Positions 23,439 through 34,675 of a stretch of 64,000 nt of DNA are shown here, in pieces. The position numbers and the translations under genes are program-made. Within the stretch, counting starts at the first letter, position 1. Every line of letters begins with the position of its first letter. This DNA is from Gnetum montanum (Eukaryota > Streptophyta > Gnetopsida > Gnetales > Gnetaceae). A model generated the notes under the pieces. The model searched no databases and was not told the DNA's origin. It saw only the letters and a list, made by a program, of their open reading frames with translations. The stretch spans positions 2,168,383 to 2,232,382 of the forward strand of contig MNCI01033474.1 in NCBI GenBank assembly GCA_015680685.1. The letters are read 5' to 3'.

Positions 23439-25778
23439 TGATGAATCGTGATTTATTATGTCACGATCTCGCACATGTGATATCACGTATTACGTACGTG
23501 ATATCGTGGCCTAGCTCATGATATCGTATACGCGATATCATGGCTTCTGTGTAGGCCTATAAATAAACCTTAGGCACATGGTGGAGTAGATAATTTTTTA
23601 GTTAGAAGTTAGTTTTCATTTTTAGTCTTTCTCAACCATTTTTCCCCAGTGCATGCCTGTAGTGTGATAATTGTAATTGTACAACACCTTTATTCGAGTG
23701 TGATGTACTTGGACATGCACATGACCAAAAATAAAGATTGAGATTACTTCATCATTTTGGCATTTACTTAGTTTAATTATTTAATTTTTATTGTTATTTA
23801 TTGCTTTCATAGTTAACATCTCTTCACCCTAAACTCCTTAAACGTGGAATGAGTACAACTTAATAACGAGCATTCAAGTGTGACTACTTGGTATCCCAGT
23901 AGCATACTTAGGCCATGTGCCTGGTAATCCAAGTGGTAGGTGTGCACAAGGTCCAAGATGTGTACAGATGATTAAGGAATGGATGCTCATCATACTTAGG
24001 CTAGCTTAGATTCTCTCTCCTTTTTCCTCCTAGCTTAATTAAATTTATTTTCCATTGCCTCCCAGAGTAGCACTAGGTTAGAAACCACATCATACACCTC
24101 ACTCTAGACTAAACCATATGTGACAAAGCAAATACTAGTCTAGGTGGGAAGATAATAAACTACGATCAACAAGTAACTATCTAGATACCACAACTAGCCC
24201 ATCTATGAAGTTCGACCAGATCGTGCATGAAACACTCATATTTGTATGGTTGAGTGTAGGGGTACCTCGCCACTCGTATATGTGATATTGTGGCTCTTGT
24301 GCAGGCCTATAAATACAACTTAGGTGCATGGTGGAGTAGAAAAGTTTTTAGTTAGAATTTTGTTTTCATTTTTAGTCTTTCTCAACCCTTTTTCCCGAGT
24401 GCATGCCTGCAGTGTGATGATTGTAATTGTATAACACATTTATTCGAGTGTAACATACTTGGACACGCACATGATCAAAAATAAAGATCAAGATTACCTC
24501 ATCATTGTAGCATTTACTTGTTTAATTATTTAATTGTTATTGTTATTTATTGCTTTCATAGTTAACATCTCTTCACCCTAAACTCCTTAAATGTGGAATG
24601 AGTACGACTTAATCATGAGCATTCAAGCATGACTACTTGGTATCCCAGTAGTGTACTTAGGCCATGTGTTTGGTAATCCTAGTGGTATTCATGCACAAGG
24701 TCCAAGATGTGTACAGATGATTAAGGAATGCATGCTCATTGCACTTAGGCTAGCTTAGATTCTCTCTCCCTTTTCCTCCTAGCTTAATTAAAGTTATTTT
24801 CCATTGCCTCCAAGAGTAGCACTAGGTTAGAAACCACATCATACAACTCACTCTGGACTAAACCATATATGACAAAGCAAATACTACTCCAAGTGGAAAG
24901 ATAATGAACTATGATCAATAAATAACTATCTAGATACCACAACTAGCCCATCTACGAAGTTTGACCAGATCGTGCATGCAATGTTCTTATTTGTATGGTT
25001 GAGTGTCAAGGTACCTCACCACTCATATATGCAATATCATGGCTCCTGTGCAGGCCTATAAATACACCTTAGGGACATGGTGGAGTAGAGAAGTTTTTAG
25101 TTAGAAGTTAGTTTTCATTGTTAGTCTTTCTCAACCCTTTTTCCCTAGTGCATGCCCGCAGTGTGATGATTGTAATTGTACGACACCTTTATTCAAGTGT
25201 GACGTACTTGGACATGCACATGAACAGAAATAAAGATCAAGATTAATTCATCATTGTAGCATTTACTTAGTTTAATTATTTAATTTTTATTGTTATTTAT
25301 TTCTTTTGTAGTTAACATCTCTTTACCCTAAACTCCTTAAATGCGGAATGAGTACAACTTAATCACGAGCATTCAAGTGTGACTATTTGGTATCCCAGTA
25401 GCATACTTAGGCCATGCGCTTGATAATCCCAGTGGTAGTCATGCATGAGATCCAAAATGTGTATGGATGATTAAGGAATGGATGCTCAATGCACTTAGGC
25501 TAGCTTAGATTCTCTCTTCCTTTTCCTCCTAGCTTAATTAAAGTTATTTTCCATTGCCTCCAAGAGTAGCACTAGGTTAGAAATTACATCATACACCTCA
25601 CTCTGGACTAAAATATATGTGACAAAGAAAATACTAGTCCAGGTGGGAAGATAGCAAACTATGATCAATGAGTAACTATCTAGATACCACAACTAGCTCA
25701 TCTACGGAGTTTGACCGGATTGTGTGTGAAACGCTCGTATTCGTATGGTTGAGTGTAGGGGTACCTGCCTACTCATCA
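23439..25778 (+). repeat. Element E 5' LTR expanded to three tandem units
   Basis: Unit 1 (23439 to about 24275) is a nearly full LTR beginning TGATGAATCGTG. Units 2 (about 24276-25024) and 3 (about 25025-25778) each lack the first ~85 bases of U3 and start at the same GTATATGYGATAT-like point, fused to the ...CCACTC end of the preceding unit. The spacing is close to 749 bp. Each unit keeps the ATATC cluster remnant, a CCTATAAATA TATA box (23567, 24307, 25057 region) and R-U5. The last unit ends ACTCATCA and is followed by the primer site TTGGTGCTGTTACTGGGGA. The 3' LTR of the same element is single. Confidence 0.92.
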
Positions 25779-25797
25779 TTGGTGCTGTTACTGGGGA
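25779..25797 (+). promoter_or_regulatory. Element E primer-binding site (tRNA-Asp type)
   Basis: TTGGTGCTGTTACTGGGGA directly follows the last LTR unit and matches the tRNA-Asp type with transitions. Confidence 0.82.
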
Positions 25798-25910
25798 TGG
25801 TGCTAGTTATTTAGATTAGTTACATCATCCAAGATCACTGTAACAAATTATTAATAATACATCTTTCAAAAGAAAGTAATTGCAAATAAGTCGCACAAAA
25901 ACTCATAATA

Positions 25911-28187
25911 ATGTCTCTCTCACAAGACTCTAACAACACAACAACTAGTACGGTAATTTATTGGAGAACCAATGAATTATATAATAATGAAGATAAATTG
26001 TCAAGTACTCAAGGTTATGCAGAAGTCCCCTACATTCATGAACACCCCAACAGTACTCACAGACTTTTGTCATCCAACTCTAACACCTCTAGTAAGGATG
26101 AGACATCCCATAGAATGAGGAGGCTCAAAAGGCCTAGGACCTTATCAATAACTAACAAGAATCTATTAAGGGATGACTGGAAAACTTACAAAAGTCATAA
26201 TGAGTTTTACAATTCCCTCTCTTCCTCTACTCCTTCAATGTTAGATTGTGACACAAATGACTATCTTTCAAGGGATTGGCGTAGAACTAAAAATCAAGCT
26301 CAGAAAGAAAATCGAAAACACCAACATGAACAAGGATAACATCATTCCAACACACAAACTCACAACCCACTCAGTGATGATGAAGCCCTGCTACCTACTA
26401 AGAGCCTAATGCCTATATAAGAGGCCATTAAAATATCTCATAGGCATCACAAGGAAAGCCTTCTAGGAGGCTATGAATTAGATCTGCAACAACAATGACA
26501 AGTCTTCTATGATGTCTATGCATGGAACAATATTGATAATGGATGGTAAAAACTTAAGCTCTTTCCTATAACACTCGTTGGCCAAGCAAAAGTGTGGTAC
26601 AAATTGCTAAAAGCAAAATCAATTTGACATTGGCCAACAATGGTATAACTCTTCAACAAAAGATATCAAACCTATGCGAGAGTGTCAGTCTTGAGGAGAC
26701 AAATCCAAGAGTGGAAACAAGTGCAACATGAACCCTTGGACATGGCCTTAGAAAGATATTATGCATTGTTAAACAACTACCCAAGCCATGGGTTCTTCAA
26801 GGAGAGGCTAATGTACCATACCATAGATGGGTTCTGTAATGAAACAAGGGAAACCCTAGGGATGTATGCCCGAGGTCAACTATACAAGATACAAACCCAT
26901 CAACTCTAAGAGCTTATTAAATGAGTAGCAAAAGAAGAAGGAAAAATGGCTAAATGGGAGAATGTTGAAAGCTCTCAATGAGACCAAAATCTTGAATTAG
27001 CAAAGGTCCATATCCATAAAGAGGAGAAATCAACTCACTTGGAGGAAGTGTAACCATTTCTATCTTTGCCAATACTACAATCACTAGATGAAATCGAGGC
27101 AAAGATCAAAAATATGATGGAATGGGTGCATGGAAAATATGGAGAATATGCTAACAATACCAGAGGCACAACCATGCCAAATTAAGAAACAGGACAGGAC
27201 ACCATCCAACAATTAGAACAAAGGGTAAAAGATAATAAGAATAAGAACTCAATTGCCAACTACACATATCAATGCAATGTCTATCTATACAATCACCCCA
27301 AAGGCCAATGCCCAGTTTTGTCACATTTACATGAGAATTGGTGAGGAATGTTACATTAATATTTCATACAGAAATATCAGGTTCAACCACAATGGAAAAA
27401 GCCTCAATCGTGGGGGAAGCCATCACCGACCTGACCGTATCCTTTATATGTCCCAATGCCAAATGCTTACTATGTTCAACAGCCTATTTCTCCAACTAGA
27501 TCATCATCCTCTACTTCACCTCATTATTATCATTCTCTAGAATACTATCCACTCATACCCTTTCCACCAAGGTCACCACCTCGTGTACCTTACACTTTTC
27601 CTCAACAGTAATATTCTCATCCTTCACCTCCTTCTACATCACCACCAATTGTTCCAGAAGGTTTTGCACCACAACACCAACCCATGAACGTTACTTGTGC
27701 TACTACTGACAACAGCATTAGAAACCCACCACACCAAAGGTGCCCCCTTTTTAGACATGACCATCAAAAGGGACACCTCAATTTCGAAACCACTACATCC
27801 TCCAACCCAGCACAAGTCCAACACTATGGTGTGTCTTCTTCTTCAAACTCAATGCCTCATGTTACCTTATCAGGGCCACTAATTAATACTCCAACAACTA
27901 TGTGGCCCAATGAATCTAGCCACGAAGGAAGACATATTGATCCTTTCATACCATCTTACAGTCACAGGTACAATAGTGGGTCAACTCCTTATCACATGAC
28001 CACATATTATAATTTTCCCCACTATGCCTACTACAATCAAGTGTGTGAACCCCAATTTGGGTATATTCCTACCACCACCTCAAAAGAAACCTGGTGGTTT
28101 GGATATGACCAGACTCTAATGTTTCCAAAATTCTTGGATCCTAACCTTCCATATATTAATTCTAGCCATGCTCAATCATTTAGCTAA
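25911..28187 (+). pseudogene. gag of element E
   Basis: ATG 25911 (MSLSQDSNNTTTSTV), stop at 28185-28187 (SSHAQSFS-stop), about 760 codons with several stops and frameshifts. The N-terminal region is Ser/Thr/Asn-rich. The gag core lies near 26540-26930 (KLFPITLVGQAKVWYK, RYQTYARVSVLRRQIQEWK, DMALERYYALLNNYPSHGF). A coiled stretch follows near 27070-27150. The knuckle reads CNVYLYNHPKGQC near 27274-27312, where one Cys is lost compared with CNICLYDHPKGQC in element F. The C-terminal third is Pro/Tyr/Ser-rich and ends without a protease, unlike element A. Confidence 0.8.
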
Positions 28188-29594
28188 GGGGGGTATCCTC
28201 CATTTTCATTTAATTCTAATAAATGTTTTTCCATTTGTTTAATTTTTCAACTTTTTGTTTTCCATATTTTCATCTTTTAATTTATTGCTCTATCTTTCTA
28301 TCTTTTTATCTTTTTATGAGTAATCTCATCTATGAATAAAGCACTCATGTGACTCGTTGGTTAAGGTGTTATTCTATGCTATCAAGTCTTAAGTGATTAA
28401 TTACTTGGACAGCGAGCCCACAACATCCATCCACACCTTCTATTAATAAGAGGTTCTACCTTGGGTACAATGATATTCCTAATCATTAAAACTTAAAGTA
28501 ACCTTGTGCTCATTGTACCCAGAGCAAAGAAGGATGGACCAAGAGAGAATGACCAGGGTGTGACATCAAGGGGACTTGTGGATTCTCTTTAGTGGCATCT
28601 GTAGTGGTTATCATGCAACATGGTTATACTAAGATCCTTGCAGATCTAATGAAAAATGGAAGTAAGAGTAATCAAATGGCACTCAATTAAGAAATCTCAA
28701 TGCTATTCTAGGGGGTCCCACTGGAAAGACATGCATCCATGCCTGAAGGTAGGCAACTTCTCTAGCTTAGGCATTCATTCAAAGAGAGAGAGAGAGAGAA
28801 AGAAAGAAAGAAAAAGAAGAAAAAAAAAGAGTGCCACAAATAAAAATCACTCCTCCCTTGTATGAAACACCAAGTGAGCATATGCCTTGCCATCATGGTG
28901 CTCTTATGGTTGTCCATCATTAGATGAAGCAATGTGATGTCACTAATCAAAGGAATGGACTTGGTCTTGAGTTTTGAACAATAGGTTAATGACACATTAA
29001 TCATGCCCTACACTTAGGATTCATTGTGCCCTAGGCTAGTTACCTCACGTCCCAATCTCTGCAATCCCTTCTATAATTCGCCTCACCTCGTTGTTCCTGT
29101 AATTGTGACTTGTTTCTTGGGTAGCATGGAATTTATATCTCATCACAGTGATATATACATGTGTGTGTTTTGTGGAACTAGTGTGGATTACATTTAACCC
29201 TTCTAGTGCCTACAGACATTTTAAGGTGTGGTCACGTATGGGAATTATAGGAAGGAACTTGCTTTGGGGAGGACCCACTTGTGTGACTTTTGTAATTTGT
29301 ACTTGTTGCACACCACCACATCATTTTATACCCTTTGAGCACTTCATTGCCAAATCTATTCATTCCCTTATCATCCTTTTGGTTCAAATGCTCCTATGTA
29401 CCAATACATGTCCTTTTTCCACATACTCTTCATGACTTCCATTGCCAAATTTTACACCATTATCCTTTCTATACCTTCAAGCCTGATCAATATTACCCTA
29501 CACCCTTTACATTGACTTCAAGTCCTTCATTTTTTGAGTTAGGAATTTCAAAAAAATTGTCCATTTTTTACTAAGTACCCTACTTCAAATAGGC

Positions 29595-29692
29595 CACAAT
29601 ATCGTGTATGCAATATCGTGTCCAATGTAGTATCACAGACATGCCATCGTGTATGCGATATTGCATCCCAAAAGAACTATAAATATGCCCCC
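29595..29692 (+). promoter_or_regulatory. Internal promoter-like block upstream of ORF2 (element E)
   Basis: Three ATATCGTGTATGCAATAT-like palindromic words (29599-29662) are followed by ACTATAAATATG at 29675-29686, a good TATA box. The design matches the LTR U3 of the same family and the equivalent position in element D. Any transcript from here would start roughly 480 bases before ORF2. Activity is inferred. Confidence 0.55.
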
Positions 29693-29871
29693 CCCCCCTA
29701 AACAAATGTCAACATCATTTGCAATTGTTCATGTGGGGGGGGGGGGTTCAAATTTTCTTCTACAACTTGCAACGATTGTGTATCTCTTGCTCCAACAGCC
29801 ATAACACGCTCACTAGTGCTTTGATTTTCATTCTGCTTGAACCTATCTAAACCTGGACTGTTTAGCTTAGT

Positions 29872-29884
29872 TGTGGGGGAGGGG
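29872..29884 (+). promoter_or_regulatory. Internal polypurine-like tract (element E)
   Basis: GTGGGGGAGGGGT preceded by CTTAGTT. The same tract appears in sense orientation in D (near 10107-10119), in F (near 44181-44193) and, shorter, in A (21283-21296). It could prime plus-strand DNA synthesis as a central polypurine tract, or be the remnant of an older element end. Confidence 0.45.
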
Positions 29885-30198
29885 TACACTCTGAATTGCA
29901 CACAAATGTTTTGAAATTAATCATCAACCAAAGGACACTATCAAGAGTAATTAATTATACAAAAACGATAAACATGTGCCAAGAACAACTTCATCTCCTC
30001 ACTAATATCAGGAAATTAAAAATTGTGAAGCCACTTAATCAAAGTGGGTCAAATATTAAAACTTTTGGGGACATTTTCATAAAAATGCCTAACTTTAAAT
30101 CACACGAAATATGAAGATGAGTCCATTAAGGCAAGAAGTAAGGTATAACTTAACTTTGGTAAGCAACCTTACTAATGACTAACCTCATGTGATTACAG

Positions 30199-31732
30199 AT
30201 GGCCCCAAAGCATGGACAACAAGAAAGACCCTCTCAAGTTATGTCCAAGTGACCCAAGAGAGGCAGAAGAAAAACATCTCTTGAATAATGTGCAGAATAA
30301 GAGATGCAATCATTTAGCATCCATCAAGAGACTCCTGCTATTATACAATTAGGACAAGAAAAAGGAGGAGCTATTGTAGCACCTGAACAAGGACAACAAC
30401 TCACGTTGTCTCCAAAGTGTGTTTAGGCCATTCGTGAAAAGTTCATGTTAGCTGTAGTGATTGTGGAATGGAACTTCAGACCTTTCATGAAATTTTCTCT
30501 TGAGGCTGTTAGGGACCAACACAAAAGGTCTTCATTATGGCCTATCCTCTCTAAAAGTGATGACTAGTACTTAGGAGAAATGTACCAATTTTGGCACAAT
30601 AATGAAGAAGGAACCATAGTCAACATTTTTGGTGTGTCTGTATATTTTTTCACCAAGGCCATCTTGAAAGTGTTGAACCTTCTTAATATAAGGCCAAAAA
30701 TTACTCACCTGTCTACTTGCTCCAATGCTGATGCACGAAGAGTTTGGTTGAATAGGATGTACAACAAAGAAGATAAGACATATGAAGAGTTGACACTAGA
30801 AGAAAGGATATACTTCAAGATTGGCACTTATCACATCTTCCCCATGAGAGGATTAAAAAGAATCTCAACATATGCAGTAAGAGGAAGTGTGATATTGATG
30901 GGAAAATCTAATGCTAACCTTCCTCATCTATATCTCATGGAGATCTTGAGGTGGTTTGAAGAACGCAAGACAGAGAAGTTCACGTTGCCCTTCCCTCATC
31001 TCATCAGGAAGTTATGAAAACATGCTAGTATTCTGGGGTACACCAATGACGTCCTCAAAAGAGCCCAAAATGCTTTGTTCGCTGAACTGTTGAAGCCACC
31101 AGCTCCGAGGAAAAGTGCTGATGAGACACTGGAGCTAGAGAAAGAGCAAGAATAGATGGTGGGGCCCACTACAACTCAAACTGTAGGGCCTATCCAACTT
31201 CCAAGCATGGGGCCTAGTCAACAACAAGAAGCAGGGCCTAACACGAGTTAGCAAGATCAACCACCACCACCGCAGGATTACCGACCATTGTCGAGATGGT
31301 TAGTTGGGGAATTTGTGATGATGCTAATCTCTTCCATGTCATCAATGACACTATATGTCCCATAGTCTTTATTGATCACATATGAGGGGAGGTGTCCATC
31401 CAAATAGGAGGAGAGGAGACTCATTGGTCACAATAGATTTTAGGGAATGCCACGTCTTTCTAAGTGCAATTGGAAATAGGTGAAGGGGCCATAGTGGTGG
31501 TCATATAACACCAAGATGTAGTGGGAGCCACAGAAATGATCACAGATCACATCAAGGAATCTCTTAATGTCCCTGTTGTTCCACTGATAGATTTCACAAG
31601 AGCACGAGATGCTCAAACTTTGGCCAATCCCTCAATGACTCCTATAGAGAATGAGGATGTCCTTGATCGATTTCTATAAATAGGATAAGTAATGACATCC
31701 TTATTTAACATTTTACAAAATGTCATGGCAAT
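30199..31732 (+). pseudogene. ORF2 of element E, N-terminal part
   Basis: ATG 30199-30201 (MAPKHGQQERPSQ) immediately follows a conserved acceptor-like site. The clean stretch 30580-31017 contains QFWHNNEEG, VLNLLNIRPKITHLSTC, ELTLEERIYFKIGTYHIF and LPFPHLIRKL, matching element D closely. The linker is rich in Gln, Pro and acidic residues. The reading is cut at 31732 by element C and resumes at 36041. With C removed the frame length is about 924 codons against about 928 in D. The function is unknown; the position after gag and before the 3' LTR is the env-like position of related elements, but no membrane segment or signal peptide is seen. Confidence 0.74.
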
Positions 31733-32398
31733 TGATGAGTGGCAAGGTACCCCTACACTCAACCATATGAATACAAGCGTTACACATGTGATCTAGTCGA
31801 AATCCATAGACTAAGTGCCTATACGCCTTATGGAGCACTTAAGGTTAATCGTTCATTGTCTTCCTAGACTTACTTGTATTTGTCATGGTTGTATGGTTAA
31901 GTAAGTTTGAGGTATGTGATTTTTATATCTTTTATGTTTTATCTCCTATGCTAATGAGGTAAAGGGTGAAGAGACTAATTAACTACTTTAACTAACTAAG
32001 TTCTAATGCCTAGCATCAGTATCCGTTCCCACTTACCATTCACACCCTGAACCAATGCAACCTTCTGGGATTACCAAACACTATTCGTTGCTAGGATTAC
32101 CAAGTGTAACACATGTGCTCAAAGCGTTCATACTAAATGCACTTAACTAGGAATGTTGGGTTGGGAGAGATTTAATTAACTAGTAAAGCATGTAAGTGAT
32201 GAACAATAAATAACAATAATTAAATTCCTATTTAGCTTAGTCCATGCACTACAAGGTTTATCTAAAAGTTCGTCTTTATTTCCATACAAAAACTTGTGCT
32301 CAGGTACAATATTTGCTCGAATAAAGATCCGTTCACTTTGGGACTCCTACTGCGGGCACATGGAAATTACTCTAACTCTGGAATGGAAAAACTACAAG
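31733..32398 (-). repeat. Element C left LTR, U3 missing
   Basis: In sense orientation it begins at AACTCTTGTAGTTTTTCC, which in element A lies about 60 bases after the TATA box, and ends at the U5 terminus. It is fused directly to a truncated protease reading (VMLTHTVTDWIKVATFLE) at about 32399-32465. Confidence 0.85.
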
Positions 32399-34528
32399 AG
32401 TTTTCTAGGAAGGTGGCTACCTTGATCCAGTCAGTAACGGTATGTGTTAACATAACTGTATGCGTTGAGCCTTGTTGTTGATTTGAAGGGAGCTCCAAAG
32501 CCTTATTTGTTGGAGGAGTGTGCACATACTCAACCACTTGTGGTTGTGAGAGCTTATTTGAGCTTTTGGTTCTGAGGAAAGGTCTTCTCTTCTTGCGATT
32601 GTCAGAACCAGTAGTGGGTTGAAGGTTTACAGCTCTCATAGCATTATGTTGTTGTGGTTGAGTGGAGAGTTCCCCTTGCATTGTTGGAGCGGGTGGTACT
32701 GGAACTATCGGCATATGAGTGGCGGATGGATTCGGAGGATGGTATGCATGTGGTGTGTCTCTCGTAGGAGAAGGAGTCCTAAAATACTCTCGAACTTGGT
32801 ACTGACATTGTGGGGTTGCATGACCCATAGAGTCACTTGGAGAAATCGACTGCTGCACGTAGTAGCCATATGGGTCTGGTTTCCGGTAAGGGTATTATTA
32901 CCTAGGTGGTGGCATCCCCCATGACTGTGGGTGTTGCCACTGCTGGTGTTTCTCGATAAGTTTTGGTGGAGTTCCACTTGGATAATATGTTAACGGTTGG
33001 TGGAACTGTCTTGGGTTACCTTGGGGATAAGGTAACCTTTGGGGCGCCTACTATTTATTAAGTCTTGGGTTGAGTGCATACACCCCAAACTCTTGCAGAT
33101 GTGAGATTATTGTGCAACATCCTTTACGATGGTCATATTGGAAGATCTCACATCCACCATCATTTTTCGTATCTAAATCCACAACCTCATCAACGATAGT
33201 CATTTTTCCCTTACCCTTGTCATGTGCATGGCCTAAATCTCTCCACTTTTTCTTATCATGGTCACTACTTCGTTCCTCCTTAGACTCCTCTACAATTTTT
33301 AGGACAGTTTCAATTTTACTATCTAAGGAGCTCCATATTTCATCTACCTTGGCCGACACTTCTATTATTAATTTCTGAAGTGGTAAGGTTTTTCTATTCA
33401 CCAACTCTTCAAGTAGTGAACCAACCTCCTCATCGCAAAATCTCACCCCCCTCTTTCAGAGGGAAGGATCATGGTTATACTCTTCCACGCTTTCTCTTTT
33501 CCATAGCTCCCCTTCCTCTTTAGCTACTTGCTCCAAAAATCGATGAATTTCATGGGACCTAAGTTCTGATAATCTCCCTTGGGCATATGTTCCAAGGGTT
33601 CTCCTAGTTTCATGTCTTAGTCCATCTAAGAGGTGGCGTAGTTAATCCCGTTGTGTGTAACCATGGCCCAGGAAACGATGTAGCAATGCATAATATCGGT
33701 CCATGGCAGCATCCAAGGGTTCGTGATTACCCTACTTCCATCCTTGGATCTGCTTACGTAATTTGGATACTCTGGAGTACGTTTGGTATTTATCGTTAAA
33801 CAATTCTAGCATTGTACTCCACCTCCTAATGGTTTCTGGCTCTAAGGACCGGTACCAACTCTCTGCTTCTTTTATGAGTTTCCTAGGGAATAACTTTAAC
33901 TTCTGCCACTCGTTTTCAATATTTTGCAAGGCACAAGCATCATGGAATGCCTGTAAATGATTCTTCGGATTAGCATTGTATCCACCCTCAAACTGTGGGA
34001 TATTATTCATGTCTAGTCTCTTGATTCGACTATCTTTTTCGTGCCTTGTAGGTATTCTCACAGCCTCCGTAATGTCTAACATAGTTTGGGTGGCAAGTAG
34101 GGGTTCATCATTTCATGGAGAACCTATTGAGATAGGTTCACCACCCTTAATTTCTCTTATGACAGGCTCTCCTGCTGCAAGTCCCATTGACATTGTGCTT
34201 CTGTGGGATGGTAGTCCCTTGTATCATAATCTTTTGCAACATATTCAGCGTATAGCCACATCATGTCTATCTATGCAAGAGCACGAAGGAGCATGTTAGG
34301 GACTGCCCAATTTGGGGGTAACACTATGTTACCTTGCAAGTCTCACCAACGCAGTTGTTCATCCTGATGGAGGATAAAGGTAAAATCAAGTATATACTCA
34401 TTGTGATGAGTATATACTACCCAATACTCTTGAGGCACTGGTGGATCTGAGTTACGTGTGTTAGACCGCCGACTGTCTCTTGTGTGATCCTTAGGTGGTG
34501 AAGTGCTTTTATGAGAAGAAGAAGACAT
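32399..34528 (-). pseudogene. gag and truncated protease of element C
   Basis: Minus-strand gag starting at ATG 34528 (MSSSSHKSTSPPKDH). The gag core is at 33732-34082 (WYRSLEPETIRRWSTMLELF, FNDKYQTYSRV). The knuckle block CEIFQYDHRKGCC lies near 33140-33180, with the second Cys lost. A Pro/Gln-rich tail (32500-32860) leads into the first residues of protease before deletion. Relatively long open pieces suggest C is less decayed than A. No RT or integrase. Confidence 0.8.
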
Positions 34529-34675
34529 CTTAGTTTAGTTTGGTGTGTTGTTTGTCGTTATGTTATTTTTTTCGTATGATTAACCCTAAGGGTTCGTTGA
34601 AGCTTTCCAACAATGTGGATGATTTCCTATGTTCTAATTAGTGCACAAACACTTAATCCCTAGCAACGGCGCCAA

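Larger units (their letters stand above)
28188..30198 (+). other. Non-coding module between gag and ORF2 in element E
   Basis: About 2.0 kb, without a conserved frame. Contents in order: an AT-rich start, a (GA)n/(GAAA)n tract at 28783-28830, the shared CTTTGGGGAGGACCCACT block at 29263-29280, the internal promoter-like block 29595-29690, runs of 12-13 C (29686-29698) and G (29735-29746), a guanine-rich tract GTGGGGGAGGGGT (29872-29884), a branch-point-like TTACTAATGACTAAC (30167-30181) and the acceptor-like TGTGATTACAG (30188-30198) directly before ORF2. Confidence 0.68.

Noticed and set aside
28656-28865. Open frame with a basic Arg/Lys/Glu tail
   Set aside because: Produced by the (GA)n/(GAAA)n tract.
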